A DNA stretch of 64,000 bases from an uncultured Flavobacteriales bacterium. GTDB taxonomy: Bacteria; Bacteroidota; Bacteroidia; Flavobacteriales_G; Salibacteraceae. Below, in pieces: positions 1 to 8,939 of the stretch; position 1 is the first letter of the stretch; each line of letters starts with the position of its first letter. The translations under genes and the position numbers were made by a program. The stretch covers positions 25,964-89,963 of the forward strand of contig CALCCE010000291.1 in NCBI GenBank assembly GCA_937899835.1. The letters are read 5' to 3'. The notes under the pieces were generated by a model. It ran no database searches and had not been told where the DNA came from. It worked only from the letters and a program-made list of their open reading frames with translations.

Positions 1-668
1 CCATTGCGGCTACTTTTGACGATCCAATGAAGGCATTGGCCTACCTGGGAGGACATTCTCCCGACATCCTCTTTCTCGACATCGAAATGCCACGCCTGAG
101 TGGTTTTGATTTGTTAGAGGCCCTGGAAGCCCACCCTTTTTTCGTAGTGTTTACCACGGCTTACGATGAATTTGCCATCAAGGCCTTTAAAGTCAGTGCT
201 TTCGATTACTTGTTGAAACCCATTGATTCGGAAGAGTTGCAGCGGACCACTGCTAAGCTGATCGAATTGAATGGGAAAGAAATTGGCAAAGATCACCGAT
301 ACCCGGTGAAAAAGGTGGTGAGCCAGCTGGACCGGATGGTGTTGCAAAACGAAAAAATCGCCCTTCCGTTTCAGGGTTTAACGGAGTACTTGCGGGTAGG
401 TGAAATTTTGTATTGCGAATCCTCTGGCAATTACACCCGCATAGTGTTGGATGGCGAAGAGCGCCTGGTAAGTAAGACGCTGAAATTTATTGAAGATCGG
501 CTTCCGCCTCAACTATTCTTGCGCATACACCATTCTTTCCTTGTGAATGTAGACCATGTAACCGGCTACATCCGCGGTGAAGGAGGAGAAGTGGTAATGG
601 CCAACAAAAAACACCTGCCGGTGGCAAGAACCCGCAAAGAGGGTTTGCTCGAACGGCTCAATTCCTGA
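1..668 (+). CDS. LytTR-family response regulator, 5' end outside window
   Basis: The reading frame is open from base 3 and lacks a start, so the gene begins before the window; about 221 codons are present. The receiver domain shows the phosphoacceptor Asp in LFLDIEMP, the switch Thr region FTTAYDEFA and the conserved Lys in LLKPID. After a linker there is a LytTR DNA-binding domain with the typical YCESSGNYTRI and FLRIHHSFLVNVDHV motifs. It should be a cytoplasmic transcription regulator controlled by phosphorylation. LytTR regulators in this phylum usually pair with a LytS/YehU-type histidine kinase encoded next to them; that gene would lie upstream and cannot be seen. The frame ends at TGA 666-668 and no same-strand gene follows closely. 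Confidence 0.95.
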   Translation, partial: IAATFDDPMKALAYLGGHSPDILFLDIEMPRLSGFDLLEALEAHPFFVVFTTAYDEFAIKAFKVSAFDYLLKPIDSEELQRTTAKLIELNGKEIGKDHRYPVKKVVSQLDRMVLQNEKIALPFQGLTEYLRVGEILYCESSGNYTRIVLDGEERLVSKTLKFIEDRLPPQLFLRIHHSFLVNVDHVTGYIRGEGGEVVMANKKHLPVARTRKEGLLERLNS

Positions 669-867
669 TTTCCCGCCAACGACTCATCGAAGTCCGTCAG
701 TTGCTCATTGGGGCATTAAAAACGGCTTTTGCCAAGCTACTTTCGGTGGAAACTTTTAGTGATGCAACCGAACCCTATCCTACCTATTGCTTGGCCAATC
801 CGAAAGTGATTCTTCGGAGGTAAGGTTGCGAGGCAATCCATTTTGAACAACTTAAAATCATTCGATC

Positions 868-2064
868 ATGTACAATGCTAAATTGTGGCTTGGAATAGCC
901 CTGTTGGCCTTTTGTTTCGTTAGCTGTGAAGAAGACGAAGAGCCAGAACCCGAACCAGGAACTACATCCGGAGGAACGGTTACCCTGGACTGTGATTATT
1001 TTACTACTGCCCGAGTTCTCGCCGATAACCCTGATGTTGCGGTAGATTATTTGGTACCCTGTAGGGCTGAGGTAACTGCTTCTTTGGTCATTGAGCCTGG
1101 GGTGGTCATTGCTTTTGCTACCGATGCCGGCTTACGCATCAGGGGCCAAGGGTCAATTTCCGCCATAGGACAACTCCAAGAGCCGATTGTTTTTCAAGGG
1201 GAAACCGAAACCAAAGGTTCCTGGACAGGGATTTTAGTTGAAACCAACAATGTGTCCAATCAGCTTTCACAGGTAGAAGTGAAACATGCTGGTGGTGCGG
1301 CTTTCACTTCCATTTATCGAGCGGGTAGTGTTACCCTTGGATCTAATTCCCGGCTCAGCCTTACTAATTCATTGATAACTGAAGGAGAAACATATGGACT
1401 GTCTGCCAATTGTGGAGATTGCAAGTTAGAGTTCATGGGAAATGTCATTAACGACACTGAAACGCCAGTAGTTATTGCTAGCCTAATGGCTCACAGTTTA
1501 GGTGGCAACGGTGATATGGCAGGCAATACCAATGACTTTGTGGAAGTCTTGATCGGATCAAGCGGCATTACCGATGAAGTGGCGTGGCAAATGTTGTCCA
1601 TTCCTTATCGTGTAGTTCAACCAGGTTTGTTTAGCAACCTTGTGGTTGGGGCCAGTGGTGGTTTGACTATCGAAGAAGGTGTAACCGTTGAATTTGGTCC
1701 TAATGTTGGAATCGGTACTGCTGATAATGGATACTTAAACATTGCCGGTACGATGCAAAACCCAGTCATTCTCACCGGAGCAACAGAAGCTCCTGGCGCG
1801 TGGAAGGGAATCGGATACTTAAGCGACAACATCAACAACCGCATTACCCACGCAGAGATTTCCTACGCAGGAAGTGGAGATTGGGGATCGTTTGTTTCCG
1901 TTGAAGGCACCATTATGATGTGGAGTTCCAGCCGACTCGACATTAGCAATTCCATTCTTCGGGATGGTGGTGCTCCCTGCGGCATTGAAGCAACTAACTT
2001 CGGCATTAACCTCACCAATACCAACAACACATTCACCAATATCACTACGGATGTGTGTATGTGA
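868..2064 (+). CDS. Surface lipoprotein with duplicated beta-rich repeat
   Basis: The 398-residue protein starts with a lipoprotein signal peptide; the lipobox is around FCFVSC, so Cys20 would be lipidated. A Glu/Pro-rich tether (EEDEEPEPEP) follows, an acidic start typical of surface-exposed Bacteroidota lipoproteins. The rest is Gly/Ile/Val-rich. Residues about 70-145 and 265-340 are clearly related: both have a segment of the form LxIExGVxxxF, then GQLQEPIVFQG or GTMQNPVILTG, then GSWTGI or GAWKGI, then a xxAEISYAGSG-like strand. This suggests a right-handed beta-helix or similar solenoid built from two units. No enzyme motif is visible. It stands alone, with a hairpin terminator about 100 bases downstream. 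The function is unknown. Confidence 0.8.
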   Translation: MYNAKLWLGIALLAFCFVSCEEDEEPEPEPGTTSGGTVTLDCDYFTTARVLADNPDVAVDYLVPCRAEVTASLVIEPGVVIAFATDAGLRIRGQGSISAIGQLQEPIVFQGETETKGSWTGILVETNNVSNQLSQVEVKHAGGAAFTSIYRAGSVTLGSNSRLSLTNSLITEGETYGLSANCGDCKLEFMGNVINDTETPVVIASLMAHSLGGNGDMAGNTNDFVEVLIGSSGITDEVAWQMLSIPYRVVQPGLFSNLVVGASGGLTIEEGVTVEFGPNVGIGTADNGYLNIAGTMQNPVILTGATEAPGAWKGIGYLSDNINNRITHAEISYAGSGDWGSFVSVEGTIMMWSSSRLDISNSILRDGGAPCGIEATNFGINLTNTNNTFTNITTDVCM

Positions 2065-2167
2065 GCACGCTTGGAGACAGCGTTGGAAATAGGTGTTCAG
2101 ATTATACTCTAATCCCAGAGTTAGAAGTAAGACTACTTCTTCTCCCGTCTTGAACGACCTATTGCAC

Positions 2168-2197
2168 AAAGAGCCGGGCGCATCACCCCGGCTCTTT
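2168..2197 (+). terminator. Rho-independent terminator, probably bidirectional
   Basis: A perfect 11-bp stem (AAAGAGCCGGG pairing with CCCGGCTCTTT) encloses an 8-base loop. Both flanks carry short A/T runs, so it could work in either direction. It lies about 100 bases past the lipoprotein stop. Confidence 0.8.
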
Positions 2198-2344
2198 GCT
2201 ATTTTATAAAGTGATGATTGAACCGTTGCCATTGCTCATTTGAACCTCTATGATCCATAGGTGTACTTAATGAAACGCATCTTAAACACTAGGCTGAAAA
2301 GGTGTATGGTGCGGTTCTATTAGGTTTAGTTTAGCGATTCAGCC

Positions 2345-2378
2345 AACGGCCGTTTTCCCAAGAGAGCGGCCGTTTTTT
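2345..2378 (+). terminator. Second terminator-like hairpin
   Basis: AACGGCCG (2345-2352) pairs with CGGCCGTT (2367-2374) and is followed by TTTT, so the orientation fits plus-strand transcription. It may back up the first terminator. The 14-base loop makes it weaker. Confidence 0.55.
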
Positions 2379-2468
2379 AATGAACCAACGACTCAAAGGT
2401 TGGCGCTTTGGCTAAGCAGTAAGGAACAGTGTTTGAAAGAACCCAATAGGGGAAAGAAAAATCTCGAT

Positions 2469-3851
2469 TTAGTAAGCGTTGCGCTCTCCGCGTATCATGT
2501 TGAAGACCGTCATCAGGGTCAACCGTAAATCAAAGAAGAACGACCAGTTTTCGAGGTAGAAGATGTCCATCTTCACTCGGTTCCGCATTTCTTCAGGGTC
2601 TTTGGTTTCTCCCCGGTATCCTTTTACCTGAGAGAGCCCCGAAATTCCTGGTTTTACAGACAACCGGTAGCGGTACTTGTGAATGAGCTCCATGTATTGC
2701 CCATCAGTTTCCATAGCGTGTGGTCGCGGCCCGATAATGGACATGTTACCCAGCAGAACGTTGATGAATTGAGGCAATTCATCGATGTTGGTTTTGCGTA
2801 AAAATTTGCCAATGCGTGTTACGCGGGGATCGTTTCGGGTGGCCTGTTGAAATTCCGCATTCCGCCGGTGATACATGGTGCGAAACTTCCAGCACCAGAA
2901 TTTTTTACCATTGAAGCCCGATCGGCGTTGGAAGAAGAATACCGGTCCGCGAGAATCCAATTTGATCAAAAGCGCAATGAGAGGAAATAACCAAGAAAGT
3001 ACCAAGGCGAATACACCGAGACTAAACACCACATCAAAAGCGCGTTTCAACAATTGGTTGGTGGCATCGTCTAAGGGTGAAGATTTGATCACCATCACCG
3101 GGCAATTCCGATAATAGTCGATTTTAAATTTCTTGAAATGGTGGACCCGTTTGGCGTGAGGTAAGAATTTGATTCGGATGAGGTGGTTTTCTGCGAAATC
3201 GATCAATTCATCAATTTGCTCGTTGGCCACACTCGACATCGAACAGTAAATTTCGTCGATTGGGTTTTCGGCTACGTACTGTTTCAATTCTTTGATTGAA
3301 CCCAAAGCGTAACGACCACTTGGATTTTGATCATCAAAAAATCCCTGGAAACGAAATCCATATTCGGGATGCAATTCAAGCATTTCCTGAAACTCGCGTG
3401 CGGCTTCTCCCGAACCTACAATCACCACTTTGCGTGTGAAGTGGCCCACCTGACGGCTAATGCGAAGCAGTAACACTGATACTCCCCGCCAAATCGGCAT
3501 TAGCGCAAAAAGTGCGATGTAAATCTGAGCCAATTCCATTTGGGCATTGGGAAACATCCCGGTAATGCCTAAAATGGATTCCATCAGTAAAAAATGGAGC
3601 AACAGATAATTGACCACTTTGCTGAAAATCTTCAAACCGGTGGTGACCCTATAGATGGAGTAAAGCTTTGTGACTGTGGCAGAAATAATGGCCGATCCGT
3701 TGGCGGCTAGCACAAGCCAAATCAATGAATTAGAGGGACCAGTCTCGCCAGGGGAATATCCTATGAATCCAATTCCGAAAACCAGGTTGAGCAAGATGGC
3801 ATCGCCAATCAAACTAATTGTTCTGGAAAATCGAAGAAATTGGAGTTTCAT
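2469..3851 (-). CDS. Undecaprenyl-phosphate sugar phosphotransferase (WcaJ/WbaP-type)
   Basis: The 460-residue membrane enzyme should start glycan assembly by moving a sugar-1-phosphate onto undecaprenyl phosphate. The N-terminal part has about four membrane segments (residues 10-130) and a CoA-binding-like Rossmann region (VVIVGSGEAAREF). The C-terminal catalytic bac_transf domain starts at LKRAFDVVFSLG with a membrane-associated helix, followed by the conserved blocks RSGFNGKKFWCWKFRTM, TNIDELPQFINVLLGNMSIIGPRP and YRLSVKPGISGLSQVKGY. The length is usual for this family. It lies at the end of the polysaccharide locus, separated from the next gene by 378 bases, so it may have its own promoter. 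The sugar specificity (often glucose or galactose) cannot be read from sequence. Confidence 0.93.
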   Translation of the reverse strand: MKLQFLRFSRTISLIGDAILLNLVFGIGFIGYSPGETGPSNSLIWLVLAANGSAIISATVTKLYSIYRVTTGLKIFSKVVNYLLLHFLLMESILGITGMFPNAQMELAQIYIALFALMPIWRGVSVLLLRISRQVGHFTRKVVIVGSGEAAREFQEMLELHPEYGFRFQGFFDDQNPSGRYALGSIKELKQYVAENPIDEIYCSMSSVANEQIDELIDFAENHLIRIKFLPHAKRVHHFKKFKIDYYRNCPVMVIKSSPLDDATNQLLKRAFDVVFSLGVFALVLSWLFPLIALLIKLDSRGPVFFFQRRSGFNGKKFWCWKFRTMYHRRNAEFQQATRNDPRVTRIGKFLRKTNIDELPQFINVLLGNMSIIGPRPHAMETDGQYMELIHKYRYRLSVKPGISGLSQVKGYRGETKDPEEMRNRVKMDIFYLENWSFFFDLRLTLMTVFNMIRGERNAY

Positions 3852-4229
3852 AATGCATTAAATCGTATCGAAACTTTGTTCGCACAAAATTCTAAAATCT
3901 ATAATTCTTAGACGTAGGTTTTTCGCTTATGGTTGGCAGATTTCTTAGTTTTTTTGGTAGAAATCAATTTACATCGGAGTTTGGATAACTTTTTGAAAAG
4001 AAATGTAAACCGATTAAAGCTTTTAATATTGGAAACCTAATTTGTGTTTGCGGTAGGTGTGCGCAGTTGCTTTGTCGGATTAGCAACAGACTTTGCCCGA
4101 TAAATGTTTGGTTTGATCCGTTAAATAGAATTTTAGACCGAAAATAGATTTGGCAAAATCAGGGAATGGCACTTGGATGGAAGTGCGGCCCATTCTGTAC
4201 CATTCAGTTCTTAATCTTGGATACACATT
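3852..4229. other. AT-rich intergenic region
   Basis: The 378 bases between the phosphotransferase and the O-antigen ligase-like gene hold no open frame I can support. The AT-rich part next to 3851 is the likely promoter region of the phosphotransferase, but I find no full TAnnTTTG match on the minus strand. Confidence 0.5.
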
Positions 4230-5513
4230 TTAATTCTTGGAAGGAAGGGAATCCGATATTTTCGGAGTGACCAATAGCAAGCTTCCCCAAAACGCCACCA
4301 ACAATGTTCCGTGGTGGGTTTCCAAAGTTGATTCGCTCAAGCTAAAGCTAGCAATAGTTGCCAAGAACAGGAAGGCTATCCATTTTCGTTGTTTCCAAGC
4401 CCAAAAAAATAGGGCTCCCCACCAAATTAGTAGTACCAAAAGACCAACAATGCCAATACTTGCAAGCGTTTCGAGGTATTGATTGTGTAGGTTGTAGCCC
4501 AAATATCCATGATCTCCTATATCGGGATTGCCTACATACAGTCCACTTTCACGATAGGTACTGTCCATCGTAGCTTGCACGTCTCCCGGGCCGAGCCCCC
4601 CCAGCCAGGCTTTCTCTTCGTGCATAGCTTCCAAACCCAGGCGCCAAATAACCAGCCGCAAGGTGAGGCCATTGAAAGGAGTACTGTAGACGTAATGATC
4701 CATGGTCACCACTTCAAACTGTCCGTCCCAAACGGATTGAAAGCGTTTGCGTGTTTCGGGTAGCGCCAATATGATGGTAATGGCAAGTAACAGCATCCCC
4801 AGCGTAACGGCAATGCCTTTTCGAGCGCTTCCCCGGCGGCTAAAACCAACCAAGGCAGCGATGCTACCCAGTACCAGCAGGTTGATAATCATGATTTTGG
4901 AGGCCAGAAGTAAAAGGCAGAAGATGAGAAAAGCGGCCCAGGTTATCAGAAGGCCGGTCTGTATCTTGGTTTTATTGGCTTCCAGCATCCATTGTCCTAT
5001 CCCCAGCAGGCTCAAAAGCACAAAAGCCGAAAGGTAGATGGCGTGCATGCCAATGAAATTGGACAAGTTGTGGTGAAAAAAGAGTTGTGTATTTCCAGCG
5101 AAGTCCCACTCTACCCCGGCTCGAATGAGGCAGTATATCAATCCCAGGGTGACCGCTCCTGCGAAGGCGCGGAGCAATTGTTTTAGCTGAAGTGGTGATA
5201 CCACCGGACCGGATGAAATAAGCATGGGAAGCAACCAAAGCCCGGTCTTTTTTTCCAGGATGAAACCGCCTAAGGCCAAATTTTCAGTGTAGGCTAAAGC
5301 AACTGTGTGCAATAGGTAATATGCCAGTGCACCCCACCACCAGGAATGGCTTTTCAGCCGTTGCCACTTTTCTCGAAACCGTCCTTCAGCCAGCCAACCC
5401 GCGATAACTACCCCCACCATCCAGCTGTTGTAATGCTTGGCAAAAGGCAAGGTGATTACCACCAGGAGCAATCCGGCAAAATAGAGTTTTTCGTACCAGG
5501 CGCTTTTTTTCAT
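4230..5513 (-). CDS. O-antigen ligase/polymerase family membrane protein
   Basis: This is a polytopic protein of about 427 residues with some ten or more predicted membrane segments. It has one large soluble loop near residues 250-355 with the O-antigen ligase (Wzy_C/WaaL-like) pattern: WLGGLGPGDVQ, then a Tyr-rich stretch, then NLHNQYLETLASIGIVGL. WaaL-type enzymes move undecaprenyl-linked glycan onto an acceptor such as lipid A-core; related proteins polymerise or glycosylate proteins. The longest frame uses TTG at 5519. I prefer ATG at 5513, two bases after the preceding stop, because TTG is rare. It is the last gene of a tightly packed run. A Wzy-like gene lies at 7698-8939, so this one is more likely the ligase. 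Confidence 0.85.
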   Translation of the reverse strand: MKKSAWYEKLYFAGLLLVVITLPFAKHYNSWMVGVVIAGWLAEGRFREKWQRLKSHSWWWGALAYYLLHTVALAYTENLALGGFILEKKTGLWLLPMLISSGPVVSPLQLKQLLRAFAGAVTLGLIYCLIRAGVEWDFAGNTQLFFHHNLSNFIGMHAIYLSAFVLLSLLGIGQWMLEANKTKIQTGLLITWAAFLIFCLLLLASKIMIINLLVLGSIAALVGFSRRGSARKGIAVTLGMLLLAITIILALPETRKRFQSVWDGQFEVVTMDHYVYSTPFNGLTLRLVIWRLGLEAMHEEKAWLGGLGPGDVQATMDSTYRESGLYVGNPDIGDHGYLGYNLHNQYLETLASIGIVGLLVLLIWWGALFFWAWKQRKWIAFLFLATIASFSLSESTLETHHGTLLVAFWGSLLLVTPKISDSLPSKN

Positions 5514-5515
5514 TT

Positions 5516-6610
5516 TCAAGAGTGCACCAACTGATGCATCATGGCTTCGTATTGATCAACGATGCCTGGCCAATTGAATTTTTCGGTGATTTTGGTCCTG
5601 TTGGCTTCAATCCTTGGCGCTTCAGCTTCTCCTTTAACGACTGTATTAAGCACTTCACTCACCTCATCTTCGTCGGAAAAATAATAGGCATCGGTACCCA
5701 GCACTGAAGCATTGAAAGGATTTTGGTGGGCACAGATCAAAGCATTAGAGGCCATGGCCTCTAGCAAGGAAGGATTTGTGCCTCCCACCGAATGACCATG
5801 AAAATAAAGATTGCTGAAGTGTCGCAGGTGATCCAATTTATTCAAATCGTAAATGGCTCCCAGGAACCGAATGCTCTCGGAGGCATATTCTGCGTACCAT
5901 TGTTTTCCATGGGTTGTTTTTTCATGTCCCCCAATCACGATGAGTGGCCGGTGAATATCGGCCATCCTACGACCCTTTAGAATGGTTTCAACGTTGTTTT
6001 CCGGTTCCATCCTGGCGATCAGCAAATCATATTCGCCCGGCTTAAGGTTCCACTCTTCTAGCAAGGAGGGATCTTGAGGGTTGGCCAGGTCGGCACCGTA
6101 GGCGATGTAGGTAGAGTCGACAAAGTATTTTCTTTTCAGGTAATCTTTAATGCCAATGGAATCAGAGATTAACCCGTGGCTGGTCCTTACTGCCAACCAT
6201 TCTGCCATTTGCAAGAAAAGTTGAACCGAAGGTCTGTATTTGCTCCGCAACCACTCCAGGCCATCCATGTTGGTGGCAATTTTCGTGCCTTTGGGAAACA
6301 GAAAATACCAAATGGAACTGCTGGTATACCCCAATTGGAGAATCAAGTCGAATTTCCGCTTCCGGCTGTCCCGGATGCAATTTAGATCATACAAGAACTG
6401 TCCTGCAGTTCCATAGCGGTGTTCGGGATCGTTTTGATGGAGCAGGTGTACCCCGTTCCAGGTGTCTTTTTGGTATGGGTGATTGTGTGAATTGTATACA
6501 TACACCTCATGTCCTTTCTCCACCAATCCTACGGAGAGGTATTCGGCCAATTGCTCAAATCCTCCATAATGGTTGGGAATACCTCGAGTTCCTAAAATGG
6601 CAATTTTCAT
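5516..6610 (-). CDS. Glycosyltransferase family 4, DUF1972 type
   Basis: The 364-residue cytoplasmic enzyme begins with MKIAILGTRGIPNHYGGFEQ, the DUF1972 signature found in rhamnosyltransferase-like GT4 enzymes, including the GYTSS and NMDGLEWLRSKY motifs. The C-terminal half has the GT-B nucleotide-sugar site (LLIARMEPENN; VGGTNPSLLEAMASN). The longest frame starts at GTG 6637, but ATG 6610 overlaps the preceding stop as ATGA and places the conserved motif at the N-terminus, so I use it. It should add one sugar to the lipid-linked repeat unit. Donor and acceptor are unknown. Confidence 0.92.
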   Translation of the reverse strand: MKIAILGTRGIPNHYGGFEQLAEYLSVGLVEKGHEVYVYNSHNHPYQKDTWNGVHLLHQNDPEHRYGTAGQFLYDLNCIRDSRKRKFDLILQLGYTSSSIWYFLFPKGTKIATNMDGLEWLRSKYRPSVQLFLQMAEWLAVRTSHGLISDSIGIKDYLKRKYFVDSTYIAYGADLANPQDPSLLEEWNLKPGEYDLLIARMEPENNVETILKGRRMADIHRPLIVIGGHEKTTHGKQWYAEYASESIRFLGAIYDLNKLDHLRHFSNLYFHGHSVGGTNPSLLEAMASNALICAHQNPFNASVLGTDAYYFSDEDEVSEVLNTVVKGEAEAPRIEANRTKITEKFNWPGIVDQYEAMMHQLVHS

Positions 6611-7701
6611 GGGGCTTTTATATGATTGAGGGTCCACTCGTAAGCCTCTTTGGTTTTAGAGGCTGCACGATCCCAGGTATATTCGTTGAGAATGCGCTCC
6701 CGCAAATTTTCGGAAAAAGGAGCACGATAGGCCTGATCAATGGCCGCACGAATGGAGGCAACGGAGTCTGGCTCACAATAGAAAGCATCCTCCTGAAAAT
6801 ATTCTGTAGTGTCTCCGCGGTCGGTAATCACCAACTGGCAGCCCAACACTCCGGCTTCAAGGTTCGACAAACCTGTTGTTTCAAACCAACTGGGTACCAC
6901 GTGTACCCTGGCTTTTAAATACCAGGCTACTAACTCTTCTTGTGGTAGGTGGGGAACAAACGCCACATTTTCGCCGGCGGCTCTTTGGCATTCCTCGTAA
7001 TAGTCGAGGTGATTAGCAGCGGGTTTGCCCACAATGGTAAGGGAGTAATCGCTATTTCGAATGGCTTGGATGAGCGCCAACTGGTTTTTATACTGTTCGA
7101 TGCGGCCAACGGCAAGCAACCCCTTACGATCGCTTGGAGTAGGAATCGCCGTTTGGCCAAACCGGTCGGTATCTATGGCATTGGGAATAACCCGGTAGGG
7201 GCGTTCAACTCCGTAATCTCGTACCAGCCGTTGGTATTCGCTGTGGGAGTTGGGCAATAGACAAGCCGATCGGTTCAATAAGTAGCGAATGCTGTTTCGA
7301 TGGCCTCGCCACAAATAACTGCGGCTGTTGATGGGTTCGCCATTTTTTATCCTTCGGGCGATGGCCTTCACAAATTCGACCGTATCCCGGTTGGTAGTTC
7401 GGCTGAGCCAACCCACCATTCCTTTGCGGTAATTTTTATCATACTCGCTGTAGTCTACAAAAATGGTAGATAGTACTATGGGGCAACTGGCTTTGCGGGC
7501 ATGCCGAAGCAAATCGGCCGGGCGAATGATATTGAAAAAATGAATCAGGTCATATGCTGCATATTGAAGCTGCTCATGCGCCAACCGAATGTCTACAGAA
7601 ACACCGATTTTTCGAAGGCTGGCAGCGGTTTGCTCCAACTGAATGGTATCTCCCCCAGGACTTGAAAATAGAGTTGATCGAGACAAAAAAGCCACCTTCA
7701 T
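6607..7701 (-). CDS. Glycosyltransferase family 4
   Basis: The 364-residue GT-B enzyme starts with MKVAFLSRSTLFSSPGGDT, a Gly-rich acceptor loop. The C-terminal donor-binding domain contains LLAVGRIEQYKNQLALIQAI and the E-x7-E-like ETTGLSNLEAGVLGC stretch typical of retaining GT4 enzymes. It overlaps the genes on both sides by ATGA, so translation is probably coupled. It is a cytoplasmic sugar transferase for repeat-unit assembly; specificity is unknown. Confidence 0.92.
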   Translation of the reverse strand: MKVAFLSRSTLFSSPGGDTIQLEQTAASLRKIGVSVDIRLAHEQLQYAAYDLIHFFNIIRPADLLRHARKASCPIVLSTIFVDYSEYDKNYRKGMVGWLSRTTNRDTVEFVKAIARRIKNGEPINSRSYLWRGHRNSIRYLLNRSACLLPNSHSEYQRLVRDYGVERPYRVIPNAIDTDRFGQTAIPTPSDRKGLLAVGRIEQYKNQLALIQAIRNSDYSLTIVGKPAANHLDYYEECQRAAGENVAFVPHLPQEELVAWYLKARVHVVPSWFETTGLSNLEAGVLGCQLVITDRGDTTEYFQEDAFYCEPDSVASIRAAIDQAYRAPFSENLRERILNEYTWDRAASKTKEAYEWTLNHIKAP

Positions 7702-8939
7702 GATACTTGAGGTGTTTTTTGAGTCTCGCTACGTTCCAACTCAATCGCCTCGCGATCGAAATAAATACAGCAAGGGGTAAAAGCAATGATCCACAATACA
7801 TACTCGGCCATGTTGGTGAGGAAGCTTCCGGTGAGCTGGTAGAGAAAGATGTAGATGAAAATCAGGGTGCGGTAATAGTTGCGAAACACCCTTGTTTTGA
7901 AAAAGAGGTATACCTGAATGCCCAAACGAAGCACCAAACCCAGAAGGCCAAATGTACCCAGGGTTTCGCCCACGGCAGAAGGAATTCGGGTGATGCGAAT
8001 GTCGTCTCCGGCATAGTGGTAATACTCTCGAATAACCGTTTCTCCCAAGATTTTGATCTGGCCTAAGCCAGCTCCAAACCACAAGCTTTTCTCTTTAGCA
8101 ATGAGGTAAGCCAGCATCATAGCATCGGTTGTTCTGCCCTGTCCTGAAGAGTCTTTTCCAGTGAACAAGTTGCTAATCCGTTTGAAAAGCGGGTTGTCGG
8201 GATAGGCAATGAGCAGCGCAAAAAGCCCAATAACACCGACAACCACTAAGGTCGAAAGCCCAACAAAAATGCGCTGTTTGTGAATCAATCGCTTAAAATG
8301 AAAAATAAAAAAGAGCAGAAGAGTGATGGCGAGCGTAGCGATTACGCCCAGCGAAAAAGACAGCAGTAGTGGAACCAACAACAAAACCGAATAGCTGACA
8401 ATAACCCTTATTGGATAGGGTTTGAAAAGCATTTTGGTAATAAAGTACAGAATGATCGGTACCAGCAACGAACTGTAATAAGAGGGTTCGTAGGTGAGCA
8501 GTTCGAGGCGGGGAAAGTTTTGAATCTCCCGGGTGAGGTGTCTAACCGTCCACAAGCTCTCCTTGGCGGGGGTAAAATAAACGCCAATGGCGATGAGCAC
8601 AAATACAAAGTTGAAGAGGAGCAGGCGCGAAAACAGCCACTCCAGGCGCTGGTATTTCTTGAAAAAATGATAGACCGCATACCCAAACAGGTAGACAGAT
8701 ACCAGCAGTACCAGCGATTTTAGGTAGTAGACCAGCACCACCCCCTGAAACAAGTGGACCACTAAGAATGGAAGTAGAAACACCAGAAACTTGAGTTCAA
8801 TCTGGCGGCCACCGTTCTTGTAGATGTACCAGTAAAACAGTGGGGTCATGAAAAAGGTGTAGGTAAACCCCTCGGGCAACGCAAAGGAGTTGAAGAAAAA
8901 GTAGATCAACGCCACCAACAGGTACTTGTCTACTTTCAT
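7698..8939 (-). CDS. Wzy-like O-antigen polymerase
   Basis: The 413-residue protein is very hydrophobic and Phe/Leu/Tyr-rich, with about 10-12 membrane segments and a periplasmic loop near residues 255-340 (LWFGAGLGQIKILG, then SAVGETLGTFGLLGL). This topology and the late GxLGxxG-type segment fit Wzy polymerases, which join repeat units in the periplasm. Sequence identity within the family is low, so the call rests on topology and on the position between glycosyltransferase genes, with ATGA overlaps at both ends. Confidence 0.8.
   Translation of the reverse strand: MKVDKYLLVALIYFFFNSFALPEGFTYTFFMTPLFYWYIYKNGGRQIELKFLVFLLPFLVVHLFQGVVLVYYLKSLVLLVSVYLFGYAVYHFFKKYQRLEWLFSRLLLFNFVFVLIAIGVYFTPAKESLWTVRHLTREIQNFPRLELLTYEPSYYSSLLVPIILYFITKMLFKPYPIRVIVSYSVLLLVPLLLSFSLGVIATLAITLLLFFIFHFKRLIHKQRIFVGLSTLVVVGVIGLFALLIAYPDNPLFKRISNLFTGKDSSGQGRTTDAMMLAYLIAKEKSLWFGAGLGQIKILGETVIREYYHYAGDDIRITRIPSAVGETLGTFGLLGLVLRLGIQVYLFFKTRVFRNYYRTLIFIYIFLYQLTGSFLTNMAEYVLWIIAFTPCCIYFDREAIELERSETQKTPQVS

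Larger units (their letters stand above)
2065..2468. other. Intergenic region with two terminator-like hairpins
   Basis: This 404-base gap separates two convergent genes. It contains two GC-rich hairpins, listed separately, and no credible open frame. The short minus-strand frames here run into the lipoprotein gene and look like shadows. Confidence 0.6.
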
